Assembly (NCBI GenBank): GCA_040403535.1 | Contig: JBBAKL010000006.1 | Location: forward strand, 1 to 64,000 | Reading direction: 5' to 3' | DNA length: 64,000 nucleotides | Origin: JAHEYG01 sp040403535 | Lineage (GTDB): Bacteria; Bacteroidota; Bacteroidia; B-17B0; Aurantibacillaceae | Shown: piece by piece, positions 61,789 to 64,000 of the stretch | Position numbering within the stretch: the stretch's first letter is position 1 | Layout: every line of letters begins with the position of its first letter | Notes under the pieces: generated by a model | Seen by the model: only the letters and a program-made list of their open reading frames with translations | The model's database searches: none | What the model was told of the DNA's origin: nothing | Program-made: the position numbers and the translations under genes

Positions 61789-63519
61789 ATGCGCTTACTT
61801 TTTATTTTAACAATACTGATTCCGTTTTTATCCATTGCTCAACTAAAAAAGGAATATTACGACGTTGAGCAAAAGCAATTAAAAAGCGAAACGGACTATT
61901 ATAAAGGCATGCCTCATGGCCCGTATTTCGAGTATTATAAAAGCGGAAAATTTTTAAGAAAAGGTTTTTATAATTACGGAAAGGAAGACAGTGTTTGGAC
62001 TTTCTTTTTTGAGGATGGTTCAGTAAAAGCGGTTGAACGTTTTTTCAGAGGAAAAAAGTACGGTACAAATGTGTATTATTTCAAAAGCGGAAAAATCTCT
62101 CAAATTACTAAGTTCACTAATGATTTAGCTGATAGCGTGTGGACCAGCTATCATGAAAACGGCAAAGTAAAGAGCACTGAGAGTTTTGTAAACGGTAAAA
62201 AAGAAGGTGAATGGATTTATTATCACGAAAACGGACAAACAGAAAGTAAAGGACAATTTGTTAAAGATAAAAAAGAAGGAGAAGTAATAACCTATTTTAA
62301 TTCGGGGAAAACTGCTATTATTGGTCAATATTGTTCCGGTAAACCATACGGAAAATGGCAGGAATATTATGAGAATGGTAATAATAAATTTGAGAAAGAA
62401 TACAAGGATAGTACCCTATATTTATGGAGCATGTGGGATGCTAAAGGAAAGCAAGTGGTTTCTGGCGGCAACGGTTTCATTTATGTTTATTTTGATAATG
62501 GTTATTTACGAGCCACCGGCAGATACAAAAACGGATTACAAGACAGCACGTGGCGATTTTTCCATTCAAACGGAGAGCTTGATTACGAAGCTAATTACCG
62601 TGAAGGAATTCTGAGCGGATATTACTCTTCTTACTACATGAACCATAACATTAAGAGTGAAGGGCCTTTTATAAATGGAAAAAAGAACGGATTATGGAAG
62701 TTTTATACAGAAGATGGTAAGCCTGAAATGCACGGGACTTTGCGCGATGGCTTCAGAGAAGGCAGCTGGACTTATTATTACAGTAATGGTAAAAAAGAAT
62801 CGGAAGGTAATTTCGTAAATGATAAACAAGATGGAACCTGGGAATATTTTTACCGGACGGGCGAAAAGTGGAAACAAGGAAATTATGAAAACGGAATTAA
62901 AAACGGAATCTGGACAACCTGGTTCGAGAATGGAAAAAAATTGCAGGAAGGTCAGTATGTAAAGGGTAAAGAAGAGGGCTTTTGGCAAAGTTGGTGGAAT
63001 AATGGTACGAAAAAGGATGAGGGTAGTTTTAAGTCCGGATTATTGGTAGGCGATTGGCAGGGATGGTACATGAACGGAAAAGCTAACTACATTGGTAAAT
63101 ACAACGAAAAAGGTAAAAAATCAGGTGCCTGGAACTATTGGTATGAAAACGGAAATCCACGCGAGCAATGTGCCTACGTAAATGGAATAAAACACGGAAA
63201 ATATATTCTATATCACGAACGCGGAGGTTTTATTGATACAGAAGGAAAATATCGTAAAGGACACCAAACCGGTTCGTGGAAATATTACTATGAAACCGGA
63301 GGAATATTAAAAGAGCAAAACTTTAAAAACGGACATTTGAGCGGAAAAGCTACTGCTTATTACAGCAATGCTAAACTTCAAAGCATCAGTAATTATAAAA
63401 TTATTAAAGAACGTCGTAAAGGAAAAGTACAGAGTGTTGCCGACGGAGAATGGATATTTTACGATAAGAGCGGTAAAGAAATTAGCAGGATCAATTATGA
63501 GAACGGAGTTAAAAAATAA
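61789..63519 (+). CDS. Exported MORN/YwqK-repeat protein, about 20 repeats
   Basis: A 576-residue protein with a signal peptide (MRLLFILTILIPFLSIAQ) and then about twenty 23-residue MORN-2 repeats to the end, each with a G-x-W-x-x-[YF][YFW]-x-N-G-K core (GPYFEYYKSGKF, GEWIYYHENGQTESK, GIWTTWFENGKKLQEGQ, GSWKYYYETGG). The start at 61789 is fixed by the signal peptide and the promoter box. The function is unknown; long repeat beta-hairpin proteins of this kind are frequent in Bacteroidota envelopes. It may be related to the short relative at 11.2-11.6 kb. Confidence 0.88.
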   Translation: MRLLFILTILIPFLSIAQLKKEYYDVEQKQLKSETDYYKGMPHGPYFEYYKSGKFLRKGFYNYGKEDSVWTFFFEDGSVKAVERFFRGKKYGTNVYYFKSGKISQITKFTNDLADSVWTSYHENGKVKSTESFVNGKKEGEWIYYHENGQTESKGQFVKDKKEGEVITYFNSGKTAIIGQYCSGKPYGKWQEYYENGNNKFEKEYKDSTLYLWSMWDAKGKQVVSGGNGFIYVYFDNGYLRATGRYKNGLQDSTWRFFHSNGELDYEANYREGILSGYYSSYYMNHNIKSEGPFINGKKNGLWKFYTEDGKPEMHGTLRDGFREGSWTYYYSNGKKESEGNFVNDKQDGTWEYFYRTGEKWKQGNYENGIKNGIWTTWFENGKKLQEGQYVKGKEEGFWQSWWNNGTKKDEGSFKSGLLVGDWQGWYMNGKANYIGKYNEKGKKSGAWNYWYENGNPREQCAYVNGIKHGKYILYHERGGFIDTEGKYRKGHQTGSWKYYYETGGILKEQNFKNGHLSGKATAYYSNAKLQSISNYKIIKERRKGKVQSVADGEWIFYDKSGKEISRINYENGVKK

Positions 63520-63538
63520 TTTGTATATTTACTTCATT

Positions 63539-64000
63539 ATGAATCGGAACAAATATTTCTTTCTGGTAATAACTGCAGTTTTTGTTTTGTTTTTTTCTTT
63601 CTGTAAAAATTCTGAAAAAACAGAGGAAGCAGCAGTTGAAACTTCTGCCGGATTGAATAGACTTACCGGTAATGAGCAAATCAGTGCACAAAATGTTTTT
63701 AATTCCATTCCGGCTCGTGCCGAAATAATTAAACTGATAAGTGAAGATAAAATTGATTACAATCCTGATTTTTTAAACAATCCTGATTATACTTCTAAGT
63801 ATGCCCTTGAGAACTCGCGAGCTTTAAATTTAGGGGTGTATGGTGCGGATTTAAGTGTTACTGGCGCTTTTGATCAAACACAAGAGAGTATGCTCTTTCT
63901 TAAATGTGTAAACATTCTTGCAAAAAATCTAGGTGTTAGCACTGCTTTTGATCAAAGGATGATGGATCGAATGGAAGCCCATAAAGAAAACCGCGATTCT
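63539..64000 (+). CDS. Hypothetical lipoprotein (3' end outside the window)
   Basis: An ORF of 154 codons is open to the end of the window. It has a lipoprotein signal (NRNKYFFLVITAVFVLFFSFC, written here only to the Cys at about 22) and a helical body with YALENSRALNLGVYGADLS and MLFLKCVNILAKNLGV. This composition is known from hypothetical Bacteroidota lipoproteins; I know no function. The ATG follows 19 bp after the MORN gene; a TATATTTA box (one mismatch) lies 7 nt before it. Confidence 0.75.
   Translation, partial: MNRNKYFFLVITAVFVLFFSFCKNSEKTEEAAVETSAGLNRLTGNEQISAQNVFNSIPARAEIIKLISEDKIDYNPDFLNNPDYTSKYALENSRALNLGVYGADLSVTGAFDQTQESMLFLKCVNILAKNLGVSTAFDQRMMDRMEAHKENRDS

Noticed and set aside
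1..64000. Mobile elements, CRISPR arrays, toxin-antitoxin or defence systems
   Set aside because: No transposase, integrase, repeat-spacer array, restriction or defence protein was recognised. The MORN/YwqK proteins are called antitoxins in some databases, but there is no toxin next to them.

Overview
The window is about 64 kb of chromosome from a Bacteroidota bacterium, probably from the Flavobacteriia or Sphingobacteriia side of the phylum. The evidence is a PorW/SprE-type type IX secretion (T9SS) lipoprotein at the left edge, a protein with a T9SS C-terminal sorting domain, a TonB-dependent receptor with a CarboxypepD_reg-like N-terminus, the exbB-exbD-tonB-folC block, almost no Shine-Dalgarno sequences, and many promoter boxes of the Bacteroidota form TAnnTTTG. 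No insertion sequence, prophage, integron or CRISPR array was seen. Nearly all genes look like native housekeeping or core accessory genes.

Layout: 0-2 kb holds the end of porW, a bactofilin, atpZ and an AtpI-like gene, but atpB does not follow. 2-7.7 kb holds a DUF2452 protein, a LON-N-domain protein with a rare strong Shine-Dalgarno, a TonB protein, then exbB-exbD-tonB-folC. 7.7-12.2 kb (minus strand) holds a secreted hypothetical protein, rseP, dxr, a MORN-type protein and a CarboxypepD_reg-like protein. trmD follows. 13-22.5 kb is one long minus-strand block: a cytochrome c/monooxygenase-like lipoprotein, a DUF420 protein, and a lipid-type cluster resembling part of an aryl-polyene/flexirubin locus (dehydratase, lipoprotein, LolA-like carrier, polysaccharide deacetylase, three ketosynthase-fold proteins plus a half-length one, an acyl carrier protein, an enoyl-CoA hydratase). 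One of the ketosynthases has lost all three catalytic residues, as a chain-length factor does. 22.5-27.5 kb holds a 1209-residue NtrY-like sensor kinase, an ECF sigma factor, a possible anti-sigma factor and a small lipoprotein.

27.6-37 kb holds a TMTC-like membrane protein with TPRs, a cupin, the T9SS-sorted Omp28-like protein, a GNAT enzyme, tRNA-Leu(UAG), yqgE, pdxH, an arginase-family enzyme, a DUF1801 protein and a glycosyltransferase. 37.3-38.6 kb is a decaying tryptophanase/tyrosine phenol-lyase pseudogene with four lesions. 38.8-48.9 kb holds a two-TM channel-like protein with an altered selectivity filter, trmB, pyruvate kinase, a CHAP-like protein, dipeptidyl peptidase IV, a DUF5819-like/HTTM pair, prfB with its programmed +1 frameshift, a hydrolase, an arsC-like gene and an MltD-like transglycosylase. 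49-64 kb holds a small membrane protein, selD-mnmH (selenouridine in tRNA), an extremely basic exported protein, purD, tex, gltX, a TonB-dependent receptor, a TolC-family protein, a long MORN-repeat protein and a truncated lipoprotein gene at the right edge.

The most general signal concerns regulation. In at least six genes the -7 box ends only 3-4 nt before the start codon, which predicts leaderless mRNAs. In several others the TTG inside the box would be mistaken for a start codon. No whole unknown defence or mobile system is visible. The most unusual loci are the reduced aryl-polyene-like cluster, the calcium-loop insertions in two membrane proteins, the channel-like protein, and the basic exported protein.
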